Below, one piece after another: positions 1 to 9,820 of a stretch of DNA of 30,566 bases. The translations under genes and the position numbers were made by a program. Each line of letters starts with the position of its first letter. The stretch's first letter is position 1. The DNA is from Seison nebaliae (Eukaryota > Rotifera > Pararotatoria > Seisonacea > Seisonidae): the NCBI GenBank assembly GCA_023231475.1, contig JALJEE010002026.1:1-30566 (forward strand), written 5' to 3'. The notes beneath the pieces are model-generated. The model made no database searches and was not told the origin of the DNA. It saw only the letters and a list, made by a program, of their open reading frames with translations.

Positions 1-279
1 AAAATTATCATTTTACTTTATGAAATTTAATTGAATAAAAACAATTAATTTTTATCAATCCACTTCAATAATCTCTCTCCATTATAATCTTAATTAACGT
101 AGGCCGACCAGCTTACACAAGGTTAGGTACAACTGGTTTTCGGCATAAAAGACACCCCTCTATATTTTTTTCTAAAAATTGGATAATTTGTATAAAAATG
201 CACCCTTTTGTTTCTTGTTTATTGTTTTTTTTTTATAAAAACACGTTCTAATAATAATTAATTCATATTATTTTTTAAC
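1..279. other. no gene seen
   Basis: AT-rich sequence with no convincing coding frame, RNA gene or repeat. It ends just upstream of a short ORF. Confidence 0.5.
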
Positions 280-648
280 ATGTCAATTATTAAAAATAAT
301 AAAGATACAGAAGAAAGGAAGAACGACGACAGTTCGTCAACAGACGATCTAACGCAGATAATGATTACCACACTCGAATCTATTATTCAAGCGACGAATA
401 ACGAGGCAATCACGAAGAATGGGGAACGTGGACGAACACGTTCAAAACATCTAGGAGATGGGAGAGGTAAAACAAACAAAGACAAATTGGTAAACATCAC
501 TAATATCATGATGAACCTTACAGAGCAAATGAGGATTGGGGGACAGATCGTAACCCTATATAAAAATTATGTAGCGGACAGTTCTCAACCCAAAAAAAAG
601 GACAGTTCTCAACCTAATTTTTTATTCGTTCGGACAGTTCTTTGTTGA
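280..648 (+). CDS. unassigned 122-codon ORF, possibly LINE-derived
   Basis: This open frame encodes a hydrophilic, Lys/Asn/Asp-rich 122-residue product with no signal peptide, membrane segment or domain that I recognise. It lies about 15 bases upstream of a LINE endonuclease fragment in the same orientation, so it could be a leftover of a LINE first ORF, but I see no RRM-like or zinc-knuckle signature to support that. The 3' part contains three copies of the 10-mer ggacagttct, which is unusual for ordinary coding sequence. It may be a chance ORF. Confidence 0.2.
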   Translation: MSIIKNNKDTEERKNDDSSSTDDLTQIMITTLESIIQATNNEAITKNGERGRTRSKHLGDGRGKTNKDKLVNITNIMMNLTEQMRIGGQIVTLYKNYVADSSQPKKKDSSQPNFLFVRTVLC

Positions 649-654
649 CTTAGC

Positions 655-994
655 ATTATGCGATAAATCCTCCTTTTCCTTTATTTCTTTCAATGGAAAA
701 TCTTGGATCGATCACTTCCTGATTGGTAATCAATTAAGAAAGTAGTTTGAAGATTGTTTTATTTCCCATCAGTTCGTATTATCTAATAATCGGGCAATAG
801 TTTTGCGAATTGGTCGGCAAGTTTTTACTGTTGCAAAGTTGATTAGCTTGAGATTTGTTCCTATATGTAAGGATCCAATTTTATTTCATTTCATATCATA
901 TCAGGAATTAGAAAATATAATCAAATCGTCTGGTTCCTTCGAGAAAGGTATCAAAACGAAACATTGCTATAGGAATGTTTGGAGGTTGGAATGA
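655..994 (+). mobile_element. LINE fragment: end of endonuclease domain and start of linker
   Basis: Translation from about 664 gives a Ser/Phe-rich strand, then NGKSWIDHFLI, then HQFVLSNNRAI. This is the characteristic end of the apurinic-type endonuclease of non-LTR retrotransposons, where the last motif is normally SDHRAI. Here it reads SNNRAI, so the catalytic Asp-His pair is lost. An in-frame TAG separates the two motifs. After 800 the frame stays open and reads on into linker-like sequence (RFVPICKDPILFHF). The closest relative in the window is the LINE at 7566-9348, which shares the SFSF-x-NGKSW motif. This is a 5'- and 3'-truncated dead copy. Confidence 0.7.
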
Positions 995-1493
995 TAGAGG
1001 TATGAGAAAGGTTGTTTCGAGAAAGGAATGATAGTATGATAGAGAGAAAAACGGCTAAAACGATGGATACAAAAGAGTTTCAGTGTTTTAATCGTTTTCT
1101 ATTTGTTATAGTTCTTTCTAATTGAACAGATTAAATTTAAAATATAATTGGAATTTGGAAGAATAAAAAAATATCAAAATTTATTTTATGAAGAAAACTT
1201 GATAAGTTTAAGAAAATAATGAATTATAATTTAGATTATTGATTTTATTTGACTTCAGATAAACCTTTGATTCTATTCAATTTGATTTGTATAGAATTCC
1301 ATAAATAAAAATTGTGATAATAAATTAGAGGAGGGAGGGGGGAGAGTTAGAGTTGGATAAACTGGAGAAAAAACAGGAGAAATAAAAATCGAATTTCGAA
1401 CGTCGCCACTAACATTCAATACGTGAGGTGAGGTAGTGGAAAGATGTATATAACAATTTTTGTTTTTTGTGTTATTGATATGTTGTGGATGTG
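995..1493. other. intergenic, 3' flank of the GRAM gene
   Basis: No coding frame or RNA gene seen. A purine run (gaggagggaggggggagag) lies at about 1329-1346. AATAAA-type signals for the minus-strand gene, read as tttatt here, occur near 1245. Confidence 0.4.
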
Positions 1494-3194
1494 TCAGATG
1501 TTGAATTGTTGTAAGTATGAAAGTTTTGATTGGAGTCGTTCAATGATGGAGAACAATCGATAAGTGTGATAACATAATGAAATAAAGAGGAATACTAGAA
1601 CGCCGATGTAGCATTTAGTTGAACAAAAATTGGAGAGTTTGAGGAATCGTCCGATGTTCTTCTTTTCCTTTTGTTTTTCACGTAAAGTGGAAGATGAAGA
1701 AGAGGAGAAAGATGATGGCATTATGTTTGAACCAGTTGTTAAAGAGGACGAAGATGAGGAGGAGGTGGCGGAACGTATAAATAGTAGAATATTGAACATG
1801 TAACGAAAGAAAAGTATGATGAGACTGGGAAGATTGAAGAATGATAGTCGATGATAACAACAACTATCTCCATCGTCTTCATCGTTCGAATAATTGAGAT
1901 CTTCATAATCTGTATCATAAATATCTGTTCGATTATAATTTATTCTTCTGCGCAGAAATGTGGTCGGATTTGATACTGGTAATTTTGGGATCGGAGGATA
2001 ATCATTTTCATATTTCTTCAATTCCAATTTGCTTATTTTACCTTTAAATTTCTTTTGATTACTTGCAACAACATCACCATTATCTTCCTCTTCCTCTACC
2101 TCCTCAATTTCACCATCGCCCAAATTCACCAAAGAATAAGATCGACCATATTCCGTCGTTTTCCTCGGAGTCGACGTCATATACGACGAATGACGTCGAT
2201 GATTATTGATACGAGTTTTCACGAAATTCTCATTCCGTTGGATCCATCGTTCGATTTGTTTCTTCCTTCGTTCTCTCTTCTTTTGTATGACAGTTCCATC
2301 CGATCCGAAAGTCTTCTTTATCGCCAATAATTCTTCATAAATTAGATTTCGATCTCGGACGAAACTGAACATAAATCGACGATTATTCTCCAATTCGAAG
2401 AGAATGCCAGTTGGCAGAAAGAAAATCTTCTCTTTTTTGATGTTAACGATGTCATGCCAAATGAATACGACTCGATTCTTTCGAATTCTTGTATGGAAAT
2501 AAATGAATTGTTCGGTGATGTGAAGAGTACCATCCCAAATAAGATTAGAGGATAATCGATGACATCGATGAGAAAAAAATAATTCACATGACTTATTATA
2601 CTTCGCCATGAGTGGATGATTACGTAGAAATTTATTGTAACGATACTGCAACTTCTCGTCGTAAGTTTCCATCAATTTCGATTTATCTGTTCGTGTCATT
2701 TCGTGATGTTCTTTCGAATTCGTCAACGATGTAATTTTCGACTTAGAATTTTTAAAATTTTTTGTTGTCGAGTCACTCGGAGATGGTGTAGATGTAGGTG
2801 AGGATGTTGTTGTTGATTGAACTAAATTTTTTAAATTGGATATTTTCCCTAAATTCATTTGTTTGATCGAACTTTCCTCTTCTGTTGACACTAAGTGGAA
2901 ATGATCCATTTGACACGAGTAATTTGATTTGCGACGAAAACTTTCACGAACTTTCGAAAACAATTTCCGACTTTTTTTCCTCTTTTTCTCGTCTGTCAAC
3001 TTCTCATCGGATACTTCATTCAATAGTCGACTTTCATCGGACGACGGAAATGTTATTTTTGAGATTTTCGAATTTTCTTCTTCGTTGGACGACAGTTGGA
3101 CTTGAGGAGGAAGAATATTATTCTTCCCAAATTCTAAAGGCCGCAATTGTTTCAGATCATTCTCCAGCCAATTCAGTCGTCTCATTTCATTCAT
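1494..3194 (-). CDS. GRAM-domain membrane protein (GRAMD2-like)
   Basis: The 566-residue product has a GRAM (PH-like) domain at about residues 190-290, with the typical core LIWDGTLHITEQFIYFHTRI followed by the strand containing HDIVNIKKEK. It ends in a hydrophobic helix (529-548) and a short coiled tail, and a second hydrophobic stretch lies at 452-473. GRAM proteins with a C-terminal anchor (the GRAMD1/2 and Lam families) sit in the ER and bind phosphoinositides or sterol at ER-plasma membrane contacts. No VASt/START-like domain is visible, so the GRAMD2/GRAMD3 type fits better than the sterol-transporting GRAMD1 type. Long Ser runs and acidic and basic low-complexity linkers surround the domain. 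The start is the first ATG after an in-frame TGA 24 bases upstream. There is no intron, unlike most genes nearby. Family assignment is firm; the exact orthologue is inferred. Confidence 0.82.
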   Translation of the reverse strand: MNEMRRLNWLENDLKQLRPLEFGKNNILPPQVQLSSNEEENSKISKITFPSSDESRLLNEVSDEKLTDEKKRKKSRKLFSKVRESFRRKSNYSCQMDHFHLVSTEEESSIKQMNLGKISNLKNLVQSTTTSSPTSTPSPSDSTTKNFKNSKSKITSLTNSKEHHEMTRTDKSKLMETYDEKLQYRYNKFLRNHPLMAKYNKSCELFFSHRCHRLSSNLIWDGTLHITEQFIYFHTRIRKNRVVFIWHDIVNIKKEKIFFLPTGILFELENNRRFMFSFVRDRNLIYEELLAIKKTFGSDGTVIQKKRERRKKQIERWIQRNENFVKTRINNHRRHSSYMTSTPRKTTEYGRSYSLVNLGDGEIEEVEEEEDNGDVVASNQKKFKGKISKLELKKYENDYPPIPKLPVSNPTTFLRRRINYNRTDIYDTDYEDLNYSNDEDDGDSCCYHRLSFFNLPSLIILFFRYMFNILLFIRSATSSSSSSSLTTGSNIMPSSFSSSSSSTLREKQKEKKNIGRFLKLSNFCSTKCYIGVLVFLFISLCYHTYRLFSIIERLQSKLSYLQQFNI

Positions 3195-5726
3195 ATTTCT
3201 TTTTCTTCTTCCTCAACATAAAAATGTAATAGACAAATGCAGAATCATGTGATTAATTTTCTTATTGACTATGATTCATGCACGTTCAATTTCATTTCCC
3301 TCACATCGAACGATCAATGTTACGAAATGAACAAAAATGAGTAAGATAATGTAATTTCAATGGATTGTTTTCTTTAAATAAGATTATGAAGAAGAATATG
3401 CTTATTCTTCTTCCACTTCTCATTGGAAAGCTGAAAATTTTTTTGAAAAGTATCTTTGAAAATAAATTCATATTAGAAGCTGAAAAGAAATATCTCAAAG
3501 TTTTTCTTAATTTCCATATGTGAGATTTAAAAATTTTTCATTTATTTCGTACAATTCATGCTTATTTCAAATAAAACATGTTACAGACAACAAACATAAC
3601 ATAATGTATTATTATTACTATTAGACAACAAATCTTTACATAAAGAAGAGGATAATCAAAAAGGAGTTAAAATAATAAAATTAAATTCCTCAATTACACC
3701 CTCCATCCAACGTGGGCGTAAGAAAGACGTGGGAATTAATAGCAATTCAGAAAGAAATTCACACTTCCATTAGTAAGAGAGGAAGAACATTTCTCACCAT
3801 TCGAACGAACGTTAGAGAAAATTTTCATTAATTTCTCTCACTTCTAATTCTCTTTTTTCTCTCCATTTATTTTACTACCAAATGTTTGACCAGTTTCCAA
3901 TTCATTCATTTCTTCAGACATTATATCATCAAATGTATCAAATATCAATTAAGTTGATTAACCTCTATTATTAGAAATTAATTTCTCTTATTCAATCGAA
4001 ACATATAACTACACCATTTCATCAATAAACAACCATGTCTCCCTCTTCAAACTACATCATGTCACTTTCTTTCCATCTTCTTAATCGACATAATTTTACG
4101 ACTTATCCCAATCATCAACTTATCTCTTGTTCTCTACAATAATTTTATCACTTTTTTTTATTGTCCGAAGGACGCTTAACATTATTAGGAAAAAAACTCT
4201 ACATCTTCATATAAACACACACACATATGAAAAAGAAGAAAAATTGGGAATAAATTGAACATGTCAAGAAATAGAAGTTCCATACTAGACACCTTATTGT
4301 ATTCTTAAGAGATAATAATCAGCAAAATAATTGAAGAATATCATTATCATTGTAAGTATCTAAAATCTATCTGCATGAAATTTATGTCTATGAATTTGAT
4401 TTGGAGAAACCTGTCAAAATGTCTTCGTAAATATTATGAAAAGTTCTCATTTACAACGATTGAGGCAGACGTCTCACGAAAGGTAGGGGTCTCCTATCAC
4501 TGATCGTAAGGAAGGAGATCGCTCAAACAATATTCAATTGCCCAGATTGGGATTTCAAAAAAAAAAAATATACCAAATTTTGCAAGTCAATTGAAAAGTT
4601 CTTTTCAAAACGACTTGTTTTCGTAATCATCCATATCTAGAATGGATGACATAAGATGACTATTCATGAGCTATAGCAAGAAATATATTCGAAAATATAA
4701 CAAGTCCGAAATTTAATTCTTATCTCCAATAGTTCTTCTGTCGAATACAGTTGAATAAAATATAATTCGTAACTGTCGTCTATGCATATTCAAACGAGAG
4801 TTTATTAAATTACTATTCATTAGATGAAAAATTTTTTATACATTTCTGTAATATTCCCACAGTAGCAGTAAAGATGTTAATCCTCCTTCACGGAAACAGA
4901 AAGCAGTAAATGATATTTTGTCAGAAGATAGAAAAATATATAAGATAGAATATTCAATAAAAACTCCTGTTAGTCCGAAAAACTGAACAATAAAATATCG
5001 ATTATGTTATTCAGAACTGAATGTCAATTGTTTATCCAGTTTTTTGTTTTATAGAAGTTCAAATAAATTTTTCGTTTGAAATAAAATCGTTTTTATTTAT
5101 CTTTTTCAAATCAATGTACAATAAAGTGATGTATTCAAATCAGGGATGAAAATTGATAGAATCCACAATGAAGTGAATTGATTATTTAATTTAGTGCCAG
5201 ATGTCTCTTTTCCACAATCGGTGAAAGATGGTGAATTTTTGAGAAGTATGGTTTTAGCAGAAATATGGAGACACGTAGATATTTAATGTAGATAATAATG
5301 CTTTGTTCTGCGAAGAAATGATGAGTTTTAACATAAGGATAATTCCTTACTTTTGCTCATCATAAAATGTTGTCTAGTTCGGAATATAAAATGGAACTTG
5401 ATGTTCAACGGTGATGATCTATTTTCAAGAAACATGCCCTAATCTCATCATGCGTCCATTGTCGTCATTTTTATACTTTATATCTGCTTATGGTTCTGCT
5501 ATTTGATGGGATGTATTGTACTATTTGTAATTGTTGCTTACTGTTAGTAGTTAATTTACAGTAGAAAGTTAAAGATGGAACAGTTATGAGTTTTTATAAA
5601 ATTATTCATAAATTCTAATGATTCATTATTATTAACAAGGGAACACGAACACGTTCTCACAATCACCAAATAAGCAAAATATGGTAGATAAAATGTTATA
5701 TAAAGAAAAAAATTTTAAATTACAAA
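3195..5726. other. 2.5-kb stretch without a supportable gene
   Basis: AT-rich DNA with no long or conserved frame on either strand. The 5' end is presumably the promoter and 5' flank of the GRAM gene. A short GC-richer patch at about 4455-4555 can form several small hairpins and is discussed as a possible structured RNA. Nothing else stands out. Confidence 0.5.
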
Positions 5727-5799
5727 AGGTCCTGGCGAGATTTGAACTCACGATCTCCTGTTTACTAGACAGGCGCTTTAACCGCTAAGCCACAGGACC
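5727..5799 (-). tRNA. tRNA-Thr (anticodon AGT), copy 1
   Basis: Read on the minus strand it folds as a full cloverleaf: 7-bp acceptor GGTCCTG/CAGGACC, D stem GCTT/AAGC, anticodon stem CCTGT/ACAGG with loop CTAGTAA (anticodon AGT, read as IGU), a five-base variable loop and T stem GTGAG/CTCGC with loop TTCAAAT. Internal A box (TGGCTTAGCGG) and B box are intact. A short T run at the 3' end serves as a Pol III terminator. No intron. Confidence 0.97.
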
Positions 5800-6088
5800 T
5801 ACATTTGAAGTTCAATATAATTTCTTATTATTGTGCGGAAGTCTCATCGAGTGTATTAAGAAACAAAAGTAGAAATTTCATGAGAGAAGTGCGTTCTGGG
5901 AAATGGTTCTCAATTTTCACTTTGATATTCAATGAGACTAATTTATAAAAATGCATTGACAAATAATTTTTCTTTTGGTAAATTTGAGGCGGAGTAATAA
6001 TGATTATATAGTTTGCCAATTATAAGAATCATTCACCCAAACAGCCACTAGTACGCTATGGTGAAAAGAAAAAAACCTAAACGACAAA

Positions 6089-6161
6089 AGGTCCTGGCGA
6101 GATTTGAACTCACGATCTCCTGTTTACTAGACAGGCGCTTTAACCGCTAAGCCACAGGACC
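6089..6161 (-). tRNA. tRNA-Thr (anticodon AGT), copy 2
   Basis: All 73 bases are identical to the copy about 360 bases to the left, but the flanks are not alike beyond the short 3' T run. Cloverleaf and Pol III boxes are complete, so it is likely functional. Confidence 0.97.
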
Positions 6162-6469
6162 ACATTGGAGTCTCAATGATATATGATATATGAAACGTTT
6201 GAGTATAATAGGATTTTTTATTTACGTATAAGCAGTCGTCTCATTAAGGAGATAGAAGAAGTGAGGAGAGGTTTAAATGTAATGCGGTTTTGGAGAGGAT
6301 AAAATTAGGAGTGTGTATGCATTTTGTTCTGTCTCGAATTACGTACTGAATTGATAAAGGAAATATGTATATATATTCTATTTTGACTATCGTTTTTATA
6401 GTCATTCCCGAACACACCAACTTCTTAGTTGGTGTGTATGCATTCCCGAAAATTTAATTCATTATTTCC
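6162..6469. other. spacer with a strong hairpin
   Basis: No gene seen. It contains a 10-bp perfect stem at 6412-6437 flanked by two copies of a 10-mer (described separately). The rest is AT-rich spacer between a tRNA gene and the envelope-like fossil. Confidence 0.5.
6403..6450. repeat. 10-bp hairpin flanked by a 10-bp direct repeat
   Basis: ACACACCAAC (6412-6421) pairs perfectly with GTTGGTGTGT (6428-6437) around a 6-base loop. cattcccgaa occurs at 6403-6412 and again at 6441-6450, so the hairpin is bracketed by a perfect direct repeat. This resembles the scar or remnant of a tiny foldback insertion with a target duplication. Confidence 0.75.
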
Positions 6470-7428
6470 TATGAATCTTATTCGATCATAGGGTAAACAT
6501 TCTTTATAACATGGTGTTCCGGTGGCATTCTTTGGGTCCCGTATCATTCCTTCCAGACAGTTTACGTTATGGGGTGTAGATATTTTCCTGGACATGCTAA
6601 GTCATTCACCGTCTCCTTGCAATGTTCCTTCTTTATTTCGAAGAATTTGGTATTAGGTATTAGGTATTAGATATCATAATTATGACACGAAGAATTCTCG
6701 CAATGCTTTATATCACCTTGTTCCTTCGAAGAATTTAAATTACTTCCTCTGGAAGTTTTACCTTGCAATGGTAGTAGATGTTCTCAAAATAGCCCAAGTT
6801 TCTGATATCATATTCCATTAGGTCTGCCTGTAGAGGGGCTGCAGGAATTATTATTAGCAGAGACAACGTTTTTGTCATCTGATTTACCTGGACTAAATGT
6901 GCCCTTGTCATTGCGTAGAAGGTTGCTACGTCCTTGCATGACAGCATGTTTTGTATATTCCATCGTGCACAATTTTCTGGGATGTGATGAGGATGTAACA
7001 TTGTCGTAGTCAACTGACTTTTTTCAATTAATTCCAACAAGGCATTCATGACGTCCTTCGAATTAATTGCTTCTTGGACTCCGTGCAGTTTTTTTCCTGT
7101 TTCCGAAGTTCTTTCCAACATCTCCTCCATCACTTGTGACAACTTGTCTTGATTTTCCTTTATCTGATCGAACCGTGTATTCACCTCCTTGGTGAAATGT
7201 GCCATATTATCTTTCAGGTTCATATCAAGTCGGTGTAATTCTTTCCTTAGCTCTTCCATTTTATCATCCCATGACATACCTGTGAACGTATTATACAGTC
7301 CCAGTGCTGCCCCTGCTATAGCTGCAAACGCGATGCTCAGCTGTCGTCTCGAGGACTCTGCTTAACGTTGGTTTGCCTGTCCTGATGTGCGCTGTGGCAA
7401 TCAGATAAACATATATAAGTACAATCAT
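6470..7428 (-). mobile_element. virus-derived envelope-like glycoprotein fossil
   Basis: The minus strand carries parts typical of a viral envelope or fusion protein: a hydrophobic leader-like start inside an inverted repeat, a paired Arg followed by a Gly/Ala-rich hydrophobic segment (IAFAAIAGAALGLYN) that looks like a fusion peptide, then a 180-codon open stretch (6735-7277) that begins with a long heptad-repeat coiled coil and ends in a segment with spaced Cys residues. Further Cys-containing similar sequence continues to about 6470. This layout is known from class I-type and errantivirus/baculovirus F-type envelopes, but I cannot name the family. No LTR, gag, protease or polymerase lies next to it. 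It is a broken, isolated fragment with at least a couple of breaks. The age is uncertain. Confidence 0.5.
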
Positions 7429-7565
7429 CTAATATAGTCAAAAAAAATTATTGAATAATTATTAATAATATAATATGTATGAAATATGATTGTACTTATA
7501 TATGTTTATCTGATTGCCACAGCACACATCAGTACAGGCAAACCAACGTTAAGCAGAGTCCTCGA
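7349..7565. repeat. 80-bp near-perfect inverted repeat with 57-bp spacer
   Basis: Bases 7349-7428 and 7486-7565 are reverse complements at 78 of 80 positions. The spacer (7429-7485) is very AT-rich. Homology stops sharply at both outer ends, at TCGA. Each arm, read outward from the spacer, starts with ATG and a hydrophobic leader-like stretch. The left arm leads into the envelope-like fossil. The right arm heads a separate 54-codon ORF (7486-7650, +) that runs up to a LINE. High arm identity implies a fairly recent or gene-converted duplication. It could be a fold-back rearrangement or the ends of a small element. Confidence 0.9.
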
Positions 7566-7978
7566 AGAATATCCTCTCTTCATTTTCCACCAAACCAAAA
7601 GTTTCTTTAAGCTCATTGAAGAACGTTACAGAATCTACTTCGGATGTTAAAATGAGTAATAGTCAAGAACCGACGGCAAAACGGTCATAGAGAGATGTTT
7701 AAAAAAAACATGGGTAAGCAAAATGAAAGTAAAAACAAAAAAATAAAAAACGTCATCCCGATGAAAATGGCTACGAAGTTCAACGGTCACTCATCAAGAA
7801 AGAAAGTAAGAGGCACATGTACGACCAATCTTCCATTTCCGAAGAAAAAGATGTCTGTTATCGTCAGCGGTTTTTCACCTAAAATGACGTGTTCGGGAAT
7901 TGAAACTTCCTGAAGTCCCAGGATATAAAGGTAAGTTCAATTGCAAAAAGAAAACGTAAAGGAGACGGAGAAAACTAT

Positions 7979-8143
7979 ATGTCTGCGATGTTTCACATAT
8001 CAACTGATTCGACGTATGCGGAAAAATTGGTCAACTGTGATATTTGGCCGTCATATAGGCCGTTTAATCGATTCATCTTCAACGAGAAAGGAAGAGAGTT
8101 CTTAAAAAAGAACTTTTCGGTGGATATCGGTCCCATTTTATGA
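7979..8143 (+). pseudogene. LINE ORF1 C-terminal remnant
   Basis: These 55 codons, stop included, are too short for most ORF lists. They contain FHISTDSTYAEKLVNCDIWP, matching the usual C-terminal end of LINE ORF1 proteins (a tdS-x-aekL-x-x-x-DIWP pattern). The preceding RRM-like part sits in another frame at 7695-7913, so ORF1 is broken by a frameshift. Confidence 0.65.
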
Positions 8144-8296
8144 TTACCGCCAAAATTATGTTTCAACAACATCATCCTCTCACCTCCAAGTATTTATAAT
8201 CGTCATCATGATGAGAAAATTATTATTAATCTCGATATTTCTTTCATTTCTTTCAACGTTCATGGACTACAGGGATTCCTTTCCGATCTTTGGAAA

Positions 8297-8797
8297 TTGC
8301 TCAGTTTCGACGTCATTTTCTTACAAGAAACATGGCTAAGATCGCTACCGATTTCTCTCACACAACTAATTTCACATCATATATATCTTTCGCCTGCTAC
8401 TCCTCCCAAAGGAATGCATGATAAGGGAATATGTTCGTCAGGAATGATCATACTTGTTCGGAAAGTCTTACGATCTTCTGAGTTCAGAATTCATTCTGAA
8501 TCTATCAGTTCGATCATGGTAAATAATGTCCTCTTTGTAAATTTTTATGGTGATAGTTATAAAAAAACAGTTACAACGTTGATGTTGGAAGAATTACTAC
8601 TGAATGAATGTGTAGATAAATCATTCATAATAGTCGGAGACTTCAACCTTTCTCCTAAGGATATTGATTTATTGATGGAGCGTGGAAAGAATCTTTTATC
8701 TAAATTCGATTGTCTCTTAAATAATCTTGAATTACGTGAGAATTCTTCATTTTCCTTTCAATCGTCAAATGGAAAGTCCTGGACGTACGAATGTTAA
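8297..8797 (+). pseudogene. LINE ORF2 endonuclease domain
   Basis: Endonuclease/exonuclease/phosphatase fold: FLQETWL carries the metal-binding Glu, and IIVGDFNLSPKD carries the catalytic Asp and Asn. The domain begins upstream of the first ATG at about 8220 with SFNVHGLQGF (the N-terminal Asn). The final SDH motif region (about 8795-8850) is degraded, as in the copy at 655-994. Confidence 0.85.
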
Positions 8798-8913
8798 TGA
8801 ATGTGCTATATCTGAGTAATTCAGATTATCGGATCATTTAGCAATGATCTTGAAAGTAAGTTTTAGGTAATGAGTAATAATGATGATAATAAATCACGCA
8901 TGGTGAACACGAT

Positions 8914-9348
8914 GTGTGTTTATGTATTATAGTGAAACTGAAAAATTCATCATCTCAACTGATTTTCCAATATATCAATGATGTTTTAACTGATAATCTC
9001 GATTATAGTAACATCAGAGTATTCTCGATCAGTCCTATCTATAAAGGACACGGTAAGGACACTTCGGAAGTAAATTCTTATCGTCCTATATGTGTGCCTA
9101 GTGGATTAATTAAGATGATCGAGCAGATTATTAAGAATAGATATGCGAAAGAGTTATGTTCGTCGAAATTTCAATTCGCTTATCGGGAAAATAGTAGAGG
9201 TACTTTGTCATTTATTCTCATTCTGAAATTTCTCATCTCGTCATCTCGGGGATTCGCTATGAATAAAAAAAATTGTTTTAGTTTTAAACGAACTATTTCC
9301 AAAATTGTAGACAAAATAGCATTATCTAATAATACTAGCCTAACATAA
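8914..9348 (+). pseudogene. LINE reverse transcriptase, blocks 1-2 only
   Basis: The order SPIYKGHG, NSYRPICVPSGLIKMIEQII, then QFAYRENSRGT matches RT blocks 1, 2 and 2a of non-LTR elements. The palm motifs with the catalytic Asp residues (including YADD) are absent, and the frame closes in unrelated AT-rich sequence. The product could not polymerise DNA. Confidence 0.85.
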
Positions 9349-9820
9349 ACGGATAATAATATTGTACGGTATACGATGATCATAGATCAATATTTAGAAG
9401 AATATCGTGTCTGTATAATCATTTGATATTTTAGAATAATTCTTATTAAAATAAATCTAGTAAACGACTAAAGTTTCTGATCTTTTACGATTTAGTCACG
9501 ATTAAATAAACAGTTATATTCGAGTCGATTTGATAGTTGAACAGGTCTAACTCAATCAAAAGTTCAGATAAGAACTAATTCGTCTTGGCACTTTTCTAAC
9601 CAATCGGTTCAAAAACAAATTTATCGCAATATTCGACGTCTCTAAATTCTTCAGATTATTATGAAGTTTATTTTTGGAAAATGAAGAAAAAATTAAATTG
9701 TAAGAGCCTGATGAACGTAAACTCATTCTCAACAATTCAAAATAATTGGATCGTTAAGAAAATTTCCACACCGATCATTTGATAAGAGAAATTATTAAAA
9801 TTTAAATTATTAACCGTAAA
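9349..9820. other. spacer, nothing recognised
   Basis: AT-rich DNA between the LINE remnant and the third tRNA-Thr. No coding frame or repeat seen. Confidence 0.5.

Larger units (their letters stand above)
7566..9348 (+). mobile_element. LINE (non-LTR retrotransposon), decayed 5' portion
   Basis: In order: an ORF1 remnant (about 7651-8143) with a basic region, an RRM-like strand (SVIVSGFSPKM) and the closing motif KLVNCDIWPSY; then ORF2 with an apurinic-type endonuclease from about 8220, including SFNVHG, VIFLQETW, the catalytic IIVGDFNLSPKD and NGKSW; then the first reverse transcriptase blocks at 8914-9348 (ISPIYKGHGKDTSEVNSYRP, followed by QFAYRENSRGT). Several frame changes and stops interrupt both ORFs. 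The long linker normally found between endonuclease and RT is missing, so there is an internal deletion, and everything after the second RT block is absent. This is a dead copy of a jockey/CR1/L2-type superfamily, judged by motif style. Confidence 0.85.

Noticed and set aside
2055-2330. Plus-strand ORF inside the GRAM gene with a signal-like start
   Set aside because: Antisense shadow of a well-supported domain frame.
4455-4555. SRP RNA (7SL) fragment, suggested by gatc...gatcgc and cccagattggg
   Set aside because: The conserved helix 8 core (GGAAAC with AGCAG) is missing and pairing does not fit.
7695-7913. Basic 72-codon ORF as a host gene
   Set aside because: Its end reads as the RRM-like part of a LINE ORF1, directly upstream of the matching endonuclease.
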